This document shows, in pieces, positions 22,243-33,490 of a stretch of DNA of 64,000 bases; within the stretch, counting starts at the first letter, position 1, and each line of letters opens with the position of its first letter. Below the pieces are notes generated by a model that did no database searches, was not told the DNA's origin, and saw nothing but the letters and a program-made list of their open reading frames with translations. The position numbers were made by a program, and so were the translations under genes. The stretch covers positions 62,001 through 126,000 of the forward strand of contig JASANG010002646.1 in the NCBI GenBank assembly GCA_030248215.1, read 5' to 3'. Origin of the DNA: Enoplolaimus lenunculus. Lineage: Eukaryota > Nematoda > Enoplea > Enoplida > Thoracostomopsidae.

Positions 22243-22244
22243 TA

Positions 22245-22896
22245 GGCTTAGGCACATGACAATGCTTATGCTACTTTTACCCTACTCGATGTAACATTGG
22301 CTTGATTTAAATGTTATAAACGCAAAATTATCAAAGTTTCGTACAACCGTTTACATACTCCATCCACATCACAGACATTTATTTATCAGCTGTCCTTTTT
22401 TACTAAAATCCTTGTTTGTAAACGATAATTCGTTGTGTGTTTGCACACTTTCGAGCAATGTTTGCTTGTATAAAAATTGCATCTGTGGCATACGCACTTG
22501 AAATTGGCTAAAACTGTTCGATAATTGCACGTCTACAATATTGTTTGTCAGTTTTTGAGGTGTTTTTAGAAAAAAAAGCAGTTTGAATTTATTGCTATGT
22601 ATATCAAATTTTGTTAGCTTCAATGAATCTTTACTGAAATTTCTGAGCTTAACGTTTTCAAAATTTAATCAGTCTACGTATTACAGTCATAGGCGAGTAG
22701 ACAATGAATTTTTAATGATGTGACAGCTATTTTTAACATTTAATCCATGTTATCGGTGGACTCTCAATAAACATTTGCACTGTTCGCATTTCTGTTGCAA
22801 AAAACGGACAATGTTTTGAGCCGAGAAAGTTTGACAGTTTAGGATCAATGCTGTTTGGTGCAATTTGGATCCCTCCTGTGTATTTGAATTTATTAA
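22245..22896. other. no gene recognised
   Basis: AT-rich; a decayed TTAGGC scrap near 22245-22270, otherwise nothing. Confidence 0.5.
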
Positions 22897-23158
22897 CCCC
22901 TTCTCACATTGAGTTGCCTGTAGGCAACTCAGCGCAGTGTATATACGTTAAATGGTATATATCGCACCGTGTTTAACAATTGCAACACGTATACATAGTA
23001 CTAAATCACCGCAAGACGTGAGAGCCCCTCGGGCTCGAGCGTCAAGCTCCTATAGCTGAGTGGTGACCGTATACGCCTCCCACTCCAGTCACTAGAGTTG
23101 GAATCTTAGCATAAAAGTAGGTCTCAGGGGAAATAGAAAATATTCATGTGAGAAAGGG
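22897..23158. mobile_element. TTAA-flanked element with tRNA-like core
   Basis: TTAA at 22893-22896 and 23159-23162. CCCCTTCTCACATTG and CATGTGAGAAAGGG are inverted ends. The core TATAGCTGAGTGGTGACCGT with CGCCTCCCACTCC keeps the A box; the B box is decayed (AGTTGGAATCTT). It lies 140 bp upstream of the ATG of the second UGT gene. Confidence 0.75.
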
Positions 23159-23298
23159 TTAACAATTGCAATAAATATTTAGATTCTTCTTAGATCAGAT
23201 TACGAAAAATGTTTTGTAATTAATATAAGTGCAGGTTCATGAACCAAATCAACTCTTAGCGTTAACGCTTTAAAAGGATTTTCAGCGAAATAACAGTC

Positions 23299-26200
23299 AT
23301 GTTAATAATTGCGTTGTGGCTTCAACTTTTGTTGCAATGCTGTTTCAAAGTAGTCAATTGTGGTCGTATTTTGATTCTGCCAATGCACGTGGAAGCGAGT
23401 CACAAAAAATCAATGGTTCCATTTGCTGAAGCGTTGGGTTCCAAAGGCCATGACGTCACCATTTGGAATAGTTTCTATGTCAAACAACCAATCAAAAACG
23501 CGAAACACTTTACTGATTATGACGTTGTTGTTCCCACAAAACATCAAATGTTCCGCGACATGTTTGTCTACAAAAATTCCACTGGAAGTCTCGATGTTTG
23601 GACGGCACCAAATATTAAACCGTGGGGATTTGTAAGTTAAATGCCTTCCGATGAACGTAAGATTTGAAGCAGTCAGAAAATGTTTGCTACACAAAAACCC
23701 AATTTATCTGATACAATATTTACACACAACCGTTTTATAATTGGAGACAGTCAATTTAATTGTAATTTCTTGCCCAGTGAAAAATGTGGCCAATGTTACT
23801 TTTAGGGACGTAGCAGTAGATCAAGCGTATTCCTAAGCCTAAAGCCTAAGCGTAAGCGTTTCAAAAATGTGTTCCTAAGCCTACGCCTAAGCCTAAGCCT
23901 AAGCTAAAAATGTAATCTCGTGATGAAGATGTGAACGCTTGTTGTTGAAAGCGGCCAATGTTACTTTAAGTGCCGTAACAGTGGATTAAGCATAAGATTA
24001 AGCCTAAGCCTAATCGTTGCAAAAATGTGTTACTAAGCCTAAGCCTAAACCTAAGCAAAGAAATGTAATCTAGAATCTAAACCTACTCTTTTATAGACCA
24101 GTCAGAAACCTGGACACCCCTTAAAGTAAACATGTGCCAAAGATTGTAATCAACTTTATAATTTAAAACAGCGTTGAATTTTAAATCTTTTAAATTCTAA
24201 ACAAGCTAAAAAGCTACGATGATCATTTTTGAAACTATTTTGTTTTTGATTTCAGCGTTTTACACTGGCCAATTGTTTAATATTTTGATTATTAATGGCG
24301 TAGTTTTGATTTTGGAACATATTTTCAAATGCATATAGCACCTAAAACACTTGGGCGCACAAGTATGAAAAATGAAATGCAAAAAATGTGCTGCATTTCG
24401 ACCCAGACCAAGGGTTTAAGTTAGGTTGTTGGTTCCGGTTTGAACCAGAAAATTGGGTCAAAAATTCGCAATTTTGGCACGGCGCCGTCTTTAATAATAC
24501 ATCGAATGTTGTCAATTAAATCGTTCAAACGCATACCGCAGTACATTACTTAATGGCCTTTGTTGTGTCAAATCAGTCATAAACCAGTGTCTTACCCTGA
24601 CCCACAATGTGATTGTTATGATCGTAACCCATGCAATTTTAAAATCATTATCATGCAATGGATATTCAGTTTGGAAAATTGCTACTGACCAATAATTACT
24701 TGTGTTGGCCAACTGAAGTTGAATAGATTGCGTTTGACTTGGTTTGATTTAAGCCACTTCAACAGAGATTCTATCAAATGTCACCCTTCGCTCGAACTAT
24801 ATATATATGAGTCGTTTTACGCTACAAGAATTTTGCACAATAGCATTTCGGATATCAGGCGAACACCCGGATACACATTTTATTCGGATATATCCGGATA
24901 TTTTTCATATCCGAATATCAGGTGCCCAACTGTAGTCCACACCAATGGAAGATGAACATTCCTCTTGTAGCAGACTCATGTATACCTAGATCAGGGCGGA
25001 CTTTTTTGGCTGGACTATGATAGATTATGCTTAAGCTGTGACTAAATTTTTGCTTTAGCTTATGCCTAGGCTTAGTCCTCGGCATTGGCTTAGCTTTACG
25101 CTTAGGCTTAAGGTTATACATAGGAATATACTTATAAATACTACTGTTCCAACTCTGTTCTTTACATTAGTCCGCATCACCGCACTGTATAAAGCAACAA
25201 TACCGCGCAGCAGATAAGCTCTAGCGAAATTGATAAACATTCCCAAATATTTTGAAACTCGAATTGAAACCCCTGATGTGGACACGGTATTCAAACGACC
25301 GGGTACAAAACCACAATTCCAATCCAAAAATCACACATATCAGACATTATTTGAAAGCTAACAATACAAGAAGTAGATCGAACGTATGCTTTGGCAGTAA
25401 GCTTGAATATTAATCTCTTCGTATTTTAGCAATTTGAAAACGACAAACAAGCGTAATTTTGTTTCGGGCAAAAATGACCCCCTTTGCCGCCGTACCCGTC
25501 CTGAGACGGCAGTGCCGCCACACCATTCCCTGGTTCGAAAACTACATGATCTATTATCAACTGGTCATAAATGCAAATGCTATACACACTTAAGAATACG
25601 GGCCTTAGTACGCTATAGTACAAAAAGCAATGGCGGATCCATGGGGGGCCACCCCGGCCGTGGCCCCCCCAACAGCAACTCGACAAAAAATATATACTTA
25701 GCAATTTTGTGACAATAGTTCGTGGTTTGTGTGTGGGTCAAAAGTAAGTTTATTACCTGTGAAATTTTGCCCCCCCCCCCAATTTTGAGATCCTGGATCC
25801 GCCAATGACAAAAAGCCTTAATGAATGAAACGGTTTGTTACGGTACGGCAACGTAATTATCAAATCAAACTTTTGGCAAAACGGTTTCTTGTCAACTTAT
25901 GCTTGCGCATACTGTGTGACCCGCGGGTACTAAAATAAAACCTTTTTACGATTGTTCAAAAATAAATTTAAGCTCTATTCACACGTGCAAGCTTTTTTCT
26001 GCGAAAACCCGCAGCTGCAACTTGCACTTGTACGTTTTGTCAAAAATCCCGTTCGAAAAACTTGCAGCTGCAAATGATTCATTAAAAATCACAACTAGGA
26101 ATTTAGTTCACATGTGTGAATAACCATTCAAGTTCACTGAATTTATTGCAGCGGCTTTCTTATTGGCTGATGAAAACATGCAAGTTCTGCGTATAATTTC

Positions 26201-29200
26201 CTGCTGCAAGTTGTCGCAACAAAAACTTGCAGGTGTGAATAGGGCTTAAAAAATTTATTTTTATTTTAGATGTTTCCTTGGATTATTAACCTTCAGACGT
26301 GTCACGAAACACTTGCAGAAGCGTCGAATGAAATTGAACAATTGTCAAAACAACATTGGGATCTGATTATAATGGATATGTTTTTTGCTCCCTGTGCGTA
26401 TGTAATTATTGAAAAAACGCTGCAACAGCAACATACAACCCCTTACGCGTTGATGTCAACCAGTTTTTTCGTCAATTTCATGTTTTCACACTACGGAATT
26501 CCATTTCCAATTGCGTCAGCGGTTGCAATTGAACAAGAATTTGATATTTTACGGTTTTGGGATCGCGTTGAATATGTATTTTATTGGAAACTTCTTGACG
26601 TTGGTAAGTGATAATTTGAATCAGTATGTTTTTTTCGCAACCAAATATGTTTTTGTTTTTTTCGCAACCAAATATGTTTTTGTTTTTTCGCAACCAAATA
26701 TGTTTTTGTTTTTTTCGCAACCAAATATGTTTTTGTTTTTTTCGCAACCAAATATGTTTTTGTTTTTTTCGCAACCAAATATGTTTTTGTTTTTTTCGCA
26801 ACCAAATATGTTTTTGTTTTTTTCGCAACCAAATATGTTTTTGTTTTTTTCGCAACCAAATATGTTTTTGTTTTTTTTCGCAACCAAATATGTTTTTGTT
26901 TTTTTCGCAACCAAATATGTTTTTGTTTTTTTCGCAACCAAATATGTTTTTGTTTTTTTCGCACCATTTTTTTTTTTTAGAAACCAATTATGTTTTTGTT
27001 TTTTTCGCAACCAAATATGTTTTTGTTTTTTTCGCAACCAAATATGTTTTTTTTTTTGCAACCAAATATGTTTTTGTTTTTTCGCAACCAAATATGTTTT
27101 TGTTTTTTTCGCAACCAAATATGTTTTTGTTTTTTTCGCAACCAAATATGTTTTTGTTTTTTTCGCAACCAAATATGTTTTTGTTTTTTTCGCAACCAAA
27201 TATGTTTTTGTTTTTTTCGCAACCAAATATGTTTTTGTTTTTTTCGCAACCAAATATGTTTTTGTTTTTTTCGCAACCAAATATGTTTTTGTTTTTTTCG
27301 CAACCAAATATGTTTTTGTTTTTTTCGCAACCAAATATGTTTTTGTTTTTTTCGCAACCAAATATCTTTTGTTTTTTTCGCAACCAAATATGTTTTTGTT
27401 TTTTTCGCAACCAAATATGTTTTTGTTTTTTTCGCAACCAAATATGTTTTTTTCAAAACCAAATATCGATATTTTACTGAATTGCTATTATTTGCACTTA
27501 TGTGAATTAGCGGTTGTTTATGCCGCGATAAAAATACTATTCCGTAGGGGATATGACCGGTCGATTTGGGGTGCTACGATAAAACGTCCTTTTACTGCCA
27601 CCCTGAAAGATGAAGGCGGGACCTCCAGGGTATTACGGTGGGCTTACACGGACACACAAAACCTAGAACTGCTACGGAAGTGTGGGAATTCTACGCAACC
27701 GGACCAGTAAAAGTAGGCAGCCACTGCGACTTGCACTTTGCACACCAGGTAGATAACCGGATACCTGGCGGAAACATCCGGCTAATTTACGGTGTGCCGC
27801 GCACCGCCCCTAAAAGACGCTAACTCAGGCCAACTAACTTAGGATTAAAAAGTAATCTGCTAACTTAAAGGTTAACTGTAACGAAATAGCCAGCCGCTAA
27901 CTGTGCGTTAGATAAACCCGTTCAGGTATCTGGTCATCTTGCCTATGTGCGACTAATTAGCCCAGAACGAATAACTATATGTATTTATACAGGATTTTAC
28001 TTACAAATTACTTGACCTTGTTAAAACAGGCGAATTACAGTATTTAATTCGAAATCAAGTTGCGTGAAATATCCTAAAACCCATTCCGCCAGAGTTAATA
28101 TAACACATTTGTGAATACCCAAACAAATTGACTACCATACCGGAAACCAGCGACAATCATTCTAACGGAGTCGGAACCGGAAATGGACCCCTTTATGTTC
28201 ACCTTAAAAGGCAGTTGAAAGAAGTACAAGTCAATATCTGCGCAACCAAATTATGTGCAAGCTGATGGGGTCAACACAGTTCCAAAATGAACAAAGTCGC
28301 AAGATTATGCATTGTGTATAGTTGTAAAAAGTGCTAAGTCTATATCTTCAACTGGCAAAAAGTGCTAATAGTCCCAAAACATAAAACTTGGGCGCAAATT
28401 TCGTTCGGAGTTAAATCCATCTAGTCTTTATATTTTACAACCATAGGGAATACTTTTTTGCAATCATTAATTTATAGTAGGTTTTGGACATAGCATTGCA
28501 CTACAGTAGTACGGTCTACACTGCAAAAAATGATGAGTCAAATTGACTCCCTCCGGAATAGGCTCTACGGGACTACACAAACTGAGTCAAATTCGACTCC
28601 ATGAGAATCAAATTTGACTCGCTAAATCGCACGTTTGACTCTGGCGAAGTCGAATTTTGACTCAGTTTGTGTAGTCCTGTAGAGCCTATTTCAGAGGGAG
28701 TCAATTTGACTCAGCATTTTTTGCAGTGTACGAACATTCAGTCTGCGTTGTTTACCAAATTAGAAATAATAATTTTTTGTCAAAACTCACTTTTTGGACT
28801 TAGGCTGTTTCGGAATTGACGCGACGAAATAGGGTATTGTGGTTGATTTTTCAACATGGACATTGGAGCCGAGTTTGACGTTTGTAAAGACATTCTTGTG
28901 TTGTGGCGTTGAATATGTGTTTGAAAGTGCGAGACTCAACCAAAAACAATGGTCTTTAATTTATATTTTCAGGTGTCACAAAAGCAATTGAATATTTAAT
29001 TAAACAATACGTATCACCGCCGTTGTCTGATCCATTCACGTTGTCAACATTCGATGAAGACGCGTCACTAATTTTCAGCTTGTATCCATCAGCCTTTGAT
29101 CCTGGTCGTCCTTTAATCCGAACCGCTCATCAAATTGGCGACGTGAATTGTTCGTCAGCGTTTGGGAACGCCAAACCACTTCCAGACGATTTGGAGGCTT

Positions 29201-29910
29201 TTGTTTCAGATCCGACGTCAAAAGGAACAATTGTAGCCGCATTTGGTCACATGGTTCGTTGGGACAAGGCTCCAACCTCGACCATCACCGCGTTTCAAAC
29301 AGCGTTCGCTGAATTGAAAGATTATCGATTCATCTGGCAATACGATGGTCCTCCGATGTCGTCTCTGAGTTCAAATGTTCTTGTCATGAAATGGCTTCCA
29401 CAACCAGATCTACTCGCTCATCCAAAAACGGTTCTGTTTCTGTCTCACATGGGACTCAAAAGTGCAATCGAAGGCGTTTGCAATCGTCTGCCTGTTGCTG
29501 CGTTGCCTATTTACGCGGAACAGGCGTACAATACCCATCAGTTAGTCAAATTGAACAACGCCGGAGTTTCGTTAAATAAATTTCTTCTCACCAAGCCTTA
29601 CATGGTAGCTAAGCTTCGTGATGTGCTCGAAAACAAACATAAATACGGTCAATCTATGGCAAAATTAGCACAATTTATGGCAGACAAAATCATATCTGAC
29701 GTTGATTTGGGTGTATATTGGATGGAATTTACAATTCGACACCGCAAACAATTGCATTTAATCAGAGATCGTTCAAAATGTTTGAATTTTATTCAATACT
29801 TTATGCTCGATGTGATTGCTTTGGTAGGTTTTAGCATTCTAACATTTGCAGCTGTGTCTATCGCAGCATTGTGGTTAATTTTGAAAAGTATTAGAAAACT
29901 TGGTTCCTAA
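23299..29910 (+). CDS. UDP-glucuronosyltransferase, copy 2
   Basis: Second UGT of the tandem pair, same strand and same intron positions and phases. Exons: 23299-23631, 26270-26603 and 28973-29910; about 534 residues. H35 (EASHKKS) and the Asp in IIMDMFFAPC are kept. The donor signature runs from W363 (WLPQPDLLAHPKTVLFLSHMG) to E405-Q406..N409, with the same SHMG and EQ variants as copy 1. A C-terminal membrane segment precedes KSIRKLGS. Exon 2 carries a 4-residue insertion (around LQQQH) and is clearly diverged from copy 1, as are both ends of exon 3. Exon 1 and about 385 bp of exon 3 differ by only a few bases. The introns (2638 and 2369 bp) are unrelated to those of copy 1 and full of repeats. 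Looks intact; acceptor substrate unknown. Confidence 0.93.
23785..24138. mobile_element. two GGCCAATGTTACTTT elements with TTAGGC cores
   Basis: GGCCAATGTTACTTTTAGGG at 23789 and GGCCAATGTTACTTTAAGTG at 23952, each followed by CAGTAGAT/CAGTGGAT and AAGCCTAAGC blocks. ATGTAATCTAGAATCTAAAC and the inverted end CCCCTTAAAGTAAACATG close the second. A sub-family of the GGCC elements; intronic. Confidence 0.65.
24139..25001. other. intronic sequence, nothing recognised
   Basis: AT-rich intron of the second UGT gene. GGATATATCCGGATATTTTT at about 24884 is a short dyad. Confidence 0.45.
25002..25183 (-). mobile_element. GGCC element with TTAGGC core, decayed
   Basis: Central TTACGCTTAGGCTTAAGG, then ATAGGAATATACTTATAAAT, ACTACTGTTCCAACTCTGTT and CTTTACATTAGTCCGC. 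Intronic. Confidence 0.6.
25628..25807. mobile_element. CAGTGGCGG-ended hAT-like MITE, 180 bp
   Basis: Ends CAATGGCGGATCC and GGATCCGCCAATG. Exact 8-bp target duplication ACAAAAAG (25620-25627 and 25808-25815). About the size of the copy at 6708. Intronic. Confidence 0.88.
25972..26245. mobile_element. TTAA-flanked MITE next to a UGT splice acceptor
   Basis: TTAA at 25968-25971 and 26246-26249. Ends GCTCTATTCACACGTGCAAG and its inverse (CTTGCAGGTGTGAATAGGGC). piggyBac- and Kolobok-type transposons duplicate TTAA. The element ends 24 nt before exon 2 of the second UGT gene at 26270. Confidence 0.85.
26627..27460. repeat. 27-bp minisatellite at a UGT splice donor
   Basis: About thirty units of 27 bp (CGCAACCAAATATGTTTTTG plus seven T). 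It begins about 23 nt after the 5' splice site at 26603/26604. The unit is a multiple of three and free of stops in several frames on both strands, so long repetitive open frames here are not genes. The regular unit contains no AG on the sense strand. Confidence 0.95.
27500..28516. other. intronic sequence with a GC-richer patch
   Basis: 27540-27830 is richer in GC and in CGG/CCG than the surrounding intron and holds two overlapping open frames of about 60-70 codons (for example VRTCLAY-free, GGNIRLIYGVPRTAPKRR at its end). No family was recognised. The rest is AT-rich and unassigned. Confidence 0.4.
28519..28728. mobile_element. CACTGC foldback MITE, TA-flanked
   Basis: CACTGCAAAAAATGATGAGT and its inverse, with TA on both sides (28517-28518, 28729-28730). 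Intronic, 245 bp before exon 3 of the second UGT gene. Confidence 0.85.
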
Positions 29911-29939
29911 ATTCAAAACGGAACCTGGTTTGTACTAAA

Positions 29940-30122
29940 GGTTGGATAAAGTCCAATGATTTGATTAATCAACTCTCAGAGAGAAAATTAGTCATTCTCT
30001 GGTTAACAGTAAATATTAACTCATTCTGAGCTAATTTTAGTTCCGGGTGAGTTGATTAATAAATTCAGAGCGAGTTCAATCGATTCAACTTTCTGAACAG
30101 TGACAGATCTAATTCAGAGATC
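29940..30122. mobile_element. CACTGTAAATT-family MITE, decayed
   Basis: AAAGTCCAATGATTTGATTA and further TTGATTAATCAACTC motifs; the ends are lost. It starts about 30 bp past the stop of the second UGT gene. Confidence 0.5.
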
Positions 30123-30131
30123 AGACTTTAG

Positions 30132-30680
30132 CACTGTAAATTGCAGTGAGTTGATTTTAACTCGGAATGACTTTTAATCCACTCAAAGCTCCGAGCTCTG
30201 AATGAGGTCTTTCACAACTCAGAATTGTGTACTGAATGAACACATTCTGAGTTAATTAATCAACTGCCCGGGGATTTAATACACTCAGAACGAGTTGATA
30301 TTTACTGTTTTATGCGCCATCCGCATTAATTTGCGCCCGGCTTGTGGAAATCAAAAACGCCTTTTTCCAGCTTGAGTTTGGAAAAAGAGTAGCAGTGGAA
30401 AATTGAATTTGAAAACTTTTCCAATTAACCTTTGCCGTCGATTTTCCCTTTTATCAAATAGATGAGTATTATAAAAAATGTTCGTTCGTAATATTTACCC
30501 CCAAAACTATAAAATTAGAACTGAAATAAATTTCAAATACGTAAATGACCGCTCGGGGTACATGATCTGGTTGCAAGTAGCGCGCGAATTAATGTGGATG
30601 GCGCATTCACTCAGAAATAACCAGAAATGACAAATTCGCTCTCTGAATTGATTATAATCAACTCATTGGAATTTACAGCG
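30132..30680. mobile_element. CACTGTAAATT-family MITE, interrupted
   Basis: CACTGTAAATTGCAGTGAGT at the left and TCATTGGAATTTACAGCG at the right. A different element (30313-30605) splits it between TTTACTG and CACTCAGAAATAACC, which are contiguous in the uninterrupted copies. Confidence 0.75.
30313..30605. mobile_element. TGCGCCATCCGCATTAATT-ended MITE
   Basis: TGCGCCATCCGCATTAATT at the left and AATTAATGTGGATGGCGCA at the right are inverted. Only this copy was seen in the window. Target duplication unclear. Confidence 0.7.
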
Positions 30681-30997
30681 TGGATTAAACACATTCTGAA
30701 TTAAAATCAACTTCACCGGAACTTATACAGCGCGTTCGTTCAGAATAATATTTGACGACAAATGCAGCGAACGCAAAAAATACTTTTTCCCCAGAAGTTA
30801 GGTTTAATATACCTAAATCGGTCTGGAAATTTCGATCAATATATGTTCCATGAGCGTACACCTCGCATTGGTTGAGTTTTGTAACATTTTACTTTTTGTA
30901 TTATTTTTATAGTTAATTATTTGCTCATACAATAATTAAACTTGTTTACGACAAGAATACACTCTCTAAAAACTTAAACTTAAATTATATCTTAACC

Positions 30998-31151
30998 GGC
31001 CAATGTTACTTTATGGGGCGTAACAGTAAATTAGCGTATTCCTTAACCTAAGCCTTAGCCTAAGCCTAGGCAAAAGATGTAATCTAGAATATAAACCTAC
31101 TCTTTTATAGACCCACCAGAAACCTGGCCGCCCCTTAAAGTAACATTGGTC
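30998..31151 (+). mobile_element. GGCCAATGTTACTTT element with short TTAGGC core
   Basis: GGCCAATGTTACTTTATGGG at the left and its inverse CCCCTTAAAGTAACATTGG at the right. The core is CCTAAGCCTTAGCCTAAGCC. Compact reference copy of this sub-family. Confidence 0.8.
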
Positions 31152-31715
31152 GCTTGATCTACCTGTTAGTTTTGTTAATCTAGAAAGTTAGTTTAATACT
31201 ACTGGATTAGCTTAATCCTAAATCATGTTAGTTTAAGCTTTTAGAGAGCACGGTGAAACCGATTTGTGCTAAATACGTAATAAACCACAAATACTGTCTC
31301 TAATATATTATATATTTAAATTTATTGCAAAAATGAATCGGTTTAAAAATCATTTTAAGGTATTTCGACAATTTCTACGGTATTTGCAGTAAGCATTTGA
31401 ATCAATATTAACAGTGTCAGAATTTTGCACAAAAGCCGAATAAAAATTAAGTGTAAATATCAACCAAAATTTAAAAAAGGTATAAAAATTACAGATTTTG
31501 TTCAGTTTGAAACGCAGTTCAATCCGATTTTACAGCTGATACTTGCTTCACAGACTCACCAGCGCGATAAAATACACGTGTGTACTCAAACAAAACAAAA
31601 CAATCTTCAAAAAAAAAAAAACAGTTTTTGATTGCAGTAATGCTGTTTACAACGCTTGCTTCCGGAAAGAGTGAGCAGTTGTTTTGTTGCTAACATCGAG
31701 AGGGTATTATATTTA
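31152..31715. other. no gene recognised
   Basis: GTTAGTTTAAGCTT-like motifs near 31165-31240 recur at 40130-40640. The rest is AT-rich; the ~68-codon open frame ending at 31631 has no family features. Confidence 0.45.
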
Positions 31716-32037
31716 ACAAGAGTGTGCAACTCTCTGGGCTGGGCAGTGTTAAAAATGTACCAGCACGCGTTGCGTTTTTGTTCACTCCCCCTTATTTAGG
31801 GGAAGAGATGCCGATGTCGCACGCAATACATACGACTGAACAAGCTTCAAAATTTTGAAATATACACGGGGTATTTGTAAGCGTTTAAAAGTACTATAAA
31901 ATTTTAAGATTCACACAAGTTGTATCATTTAAATCAGGTGGTAGGCGAAAAATACAACGCGTGCCGAGTACATTCGTGTCTACGCAGAATGTACCCGGTT
32001 GCACACTCTTGTTGAAGTATGCATCATGCACTCTTGC
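31716..32037. mobile_element. CAAGAGTG-family MITE
   Basis: AACAAGAGTGTGCAACTCTC at the left; GGTTGCACACTCTTGTTGAA then CATGCACTCTTG at the right; inverted GCGTTGCGTTTTTG/CAAAAATACAACGCG-type inner arms. Confidence 0.7.
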
Positions 32038-32134
32038 CAGTATTAACTGGTCAGAGGCGGATACTGTTTTTTGATCAGATGGAATATTGAAATAACTTGT
32101 TTAAGTGCTACTGCCCTAAATTGTACTATAAATA

Positions 32135-32545
32135 CTATTTGAATGATTTCGGAGTTAAAAATTGCAAACAATTAAGTTTTTGTTGAACAAAATTAACAAA
32201 AGTAAAGTATTCGGCAGCCTTGTCCGTAGTGAATTCAAGGGAAATATGATATGTTTCAGCGTCCGGCCATTTCGAGTTGAAAATTTTCCAACGTAAACAG
32301 TTCATCTGAGGTTCACAATGTTTATTTCTTGCCAAATACGTGAAACATATCACGAACGACACTAAAGTTGTCTTGGATTCAAGAAATGTTGTCTGAACTT
32401 TAAGACAATTATGTCTTGATACAGACTCCAGACATATATGTCTTAAATTTAACATTTTATTTTATGAACGATTAAGAAAAATATTTCTGAAATATAAAAC
32501 AAATGTTTCTGAAATGTAAAACAAATATGCCTGAAATATAACACT
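32135..32545. repeat. dispersed TAAGACA-type repeat
   Basis: CAGACTCCAGACATATATGT and ATTTATTTTATGAACGATT-like blocks are shared with 60690-60912. Tandem-like AAATGTTTCTGAAATGTAAA motifs at 32490-32545. Confidence 0.5.
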
Positions 32546-32589
32546 GAGATTTGCCATGGAAATCAACTATAAAATTGGGGACTAAAGCC

Positions 32590-33007
32590 AGGGTTCCAAC
32601 AGGAACTAAATTTTGCCGGAACAGGTACAGGAACAGGAACCGGGATTTGAAAATATTATTCGTCACCGAATATCACTGTTGGACATACTTGAAATCTTGG
32701 CAAACAATTGCTTCAGTGAATTTTCAGCTATTTCATCATAAACTTTTGCGAAAACCCATCAGAGACAGTTTATTAACAAAATTGAACAAAATTACAAAAG
32801 CACTCGTTTCGAAATAACAAATTTTCAAAGACAAAGTTTCCAGTATTTAATTGATTGTGAATAAATTGCCACGAAACCGAAAAATTCCGGTTCCTGCATC
32901 TTTGAACGCAGGAACAGGAGAAGTCGTGAAATTCGAAGACAATTGATTTTGTGTGTAAACTTATAGAACAGGTCACGAATAAAGTTGTGGAGCTTAGAAC
33001 TTCAGTT
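32590..33007. other. no gene recognised; partial CAGGG-type end
   Basis: CAGGGTTCCAACAGGAACTA at 32591 resembles the left end at 2972, but no matching right end was found. Confidence 0.4.
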
Positions 33008-33259
33008 CACTGCAAATTCAAATGAGTTGAGTAATCAATTCGGCTAGCGAGTTAATTATTTCTGAATTGATATCAGTAAACGTTAACTCACTCTGAGTTG
33101 ACCTGATTCTCAATCTGAGTTGAGTTGACTCTGGGTGGGTTGGTTAATTAACTCAGAATGAATTGAATCAGCTCAAAATTCTGAGTTCTGATAGTCCTAA
33201 CTCAGACTGAGTGATTCAACTCATTCTGAGTTAAAATCAACTCACTAAAATTTACAGTG
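33008..33259. mobile_element. CACTGTAAATT-family MITE
   Basis: CACTGCAAATTCAAATGAGT at the left and CTCACTAAAATTTACAGTG at the right; internal GGGTGGGTTGGTTAATTAAC. Confidence 0.8.
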
Positions 33260-33490
33260 TTAGCGCTTGGCTTAGATTGACGTTTAGCGTTTAGGACACA
33301 AAAGGACATGGCGCTGTGTCTAAAATTTTTATTTGCAAATTTGGGTGCAGTGCAATCGCTTGCGGTACACCAAGTGGCACGCAATGCTGCACTGTACCGG
33401 ATGTCGCATGAAAACATTAGAATTGTCAAAAACTATTGCGCCACTCTAAGACTTTTCGGAGAGAAAACTAAAATCCATTCGGCTTTGGTT

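Noticed and set aside
26478-27710. Long repetitive open frames (up to 399 codons) on both strands
   Set aside because: They run through the 27-bp minisatellite in a UGT intron, whose period is a multiple of three and lacks stops; they are not genes.
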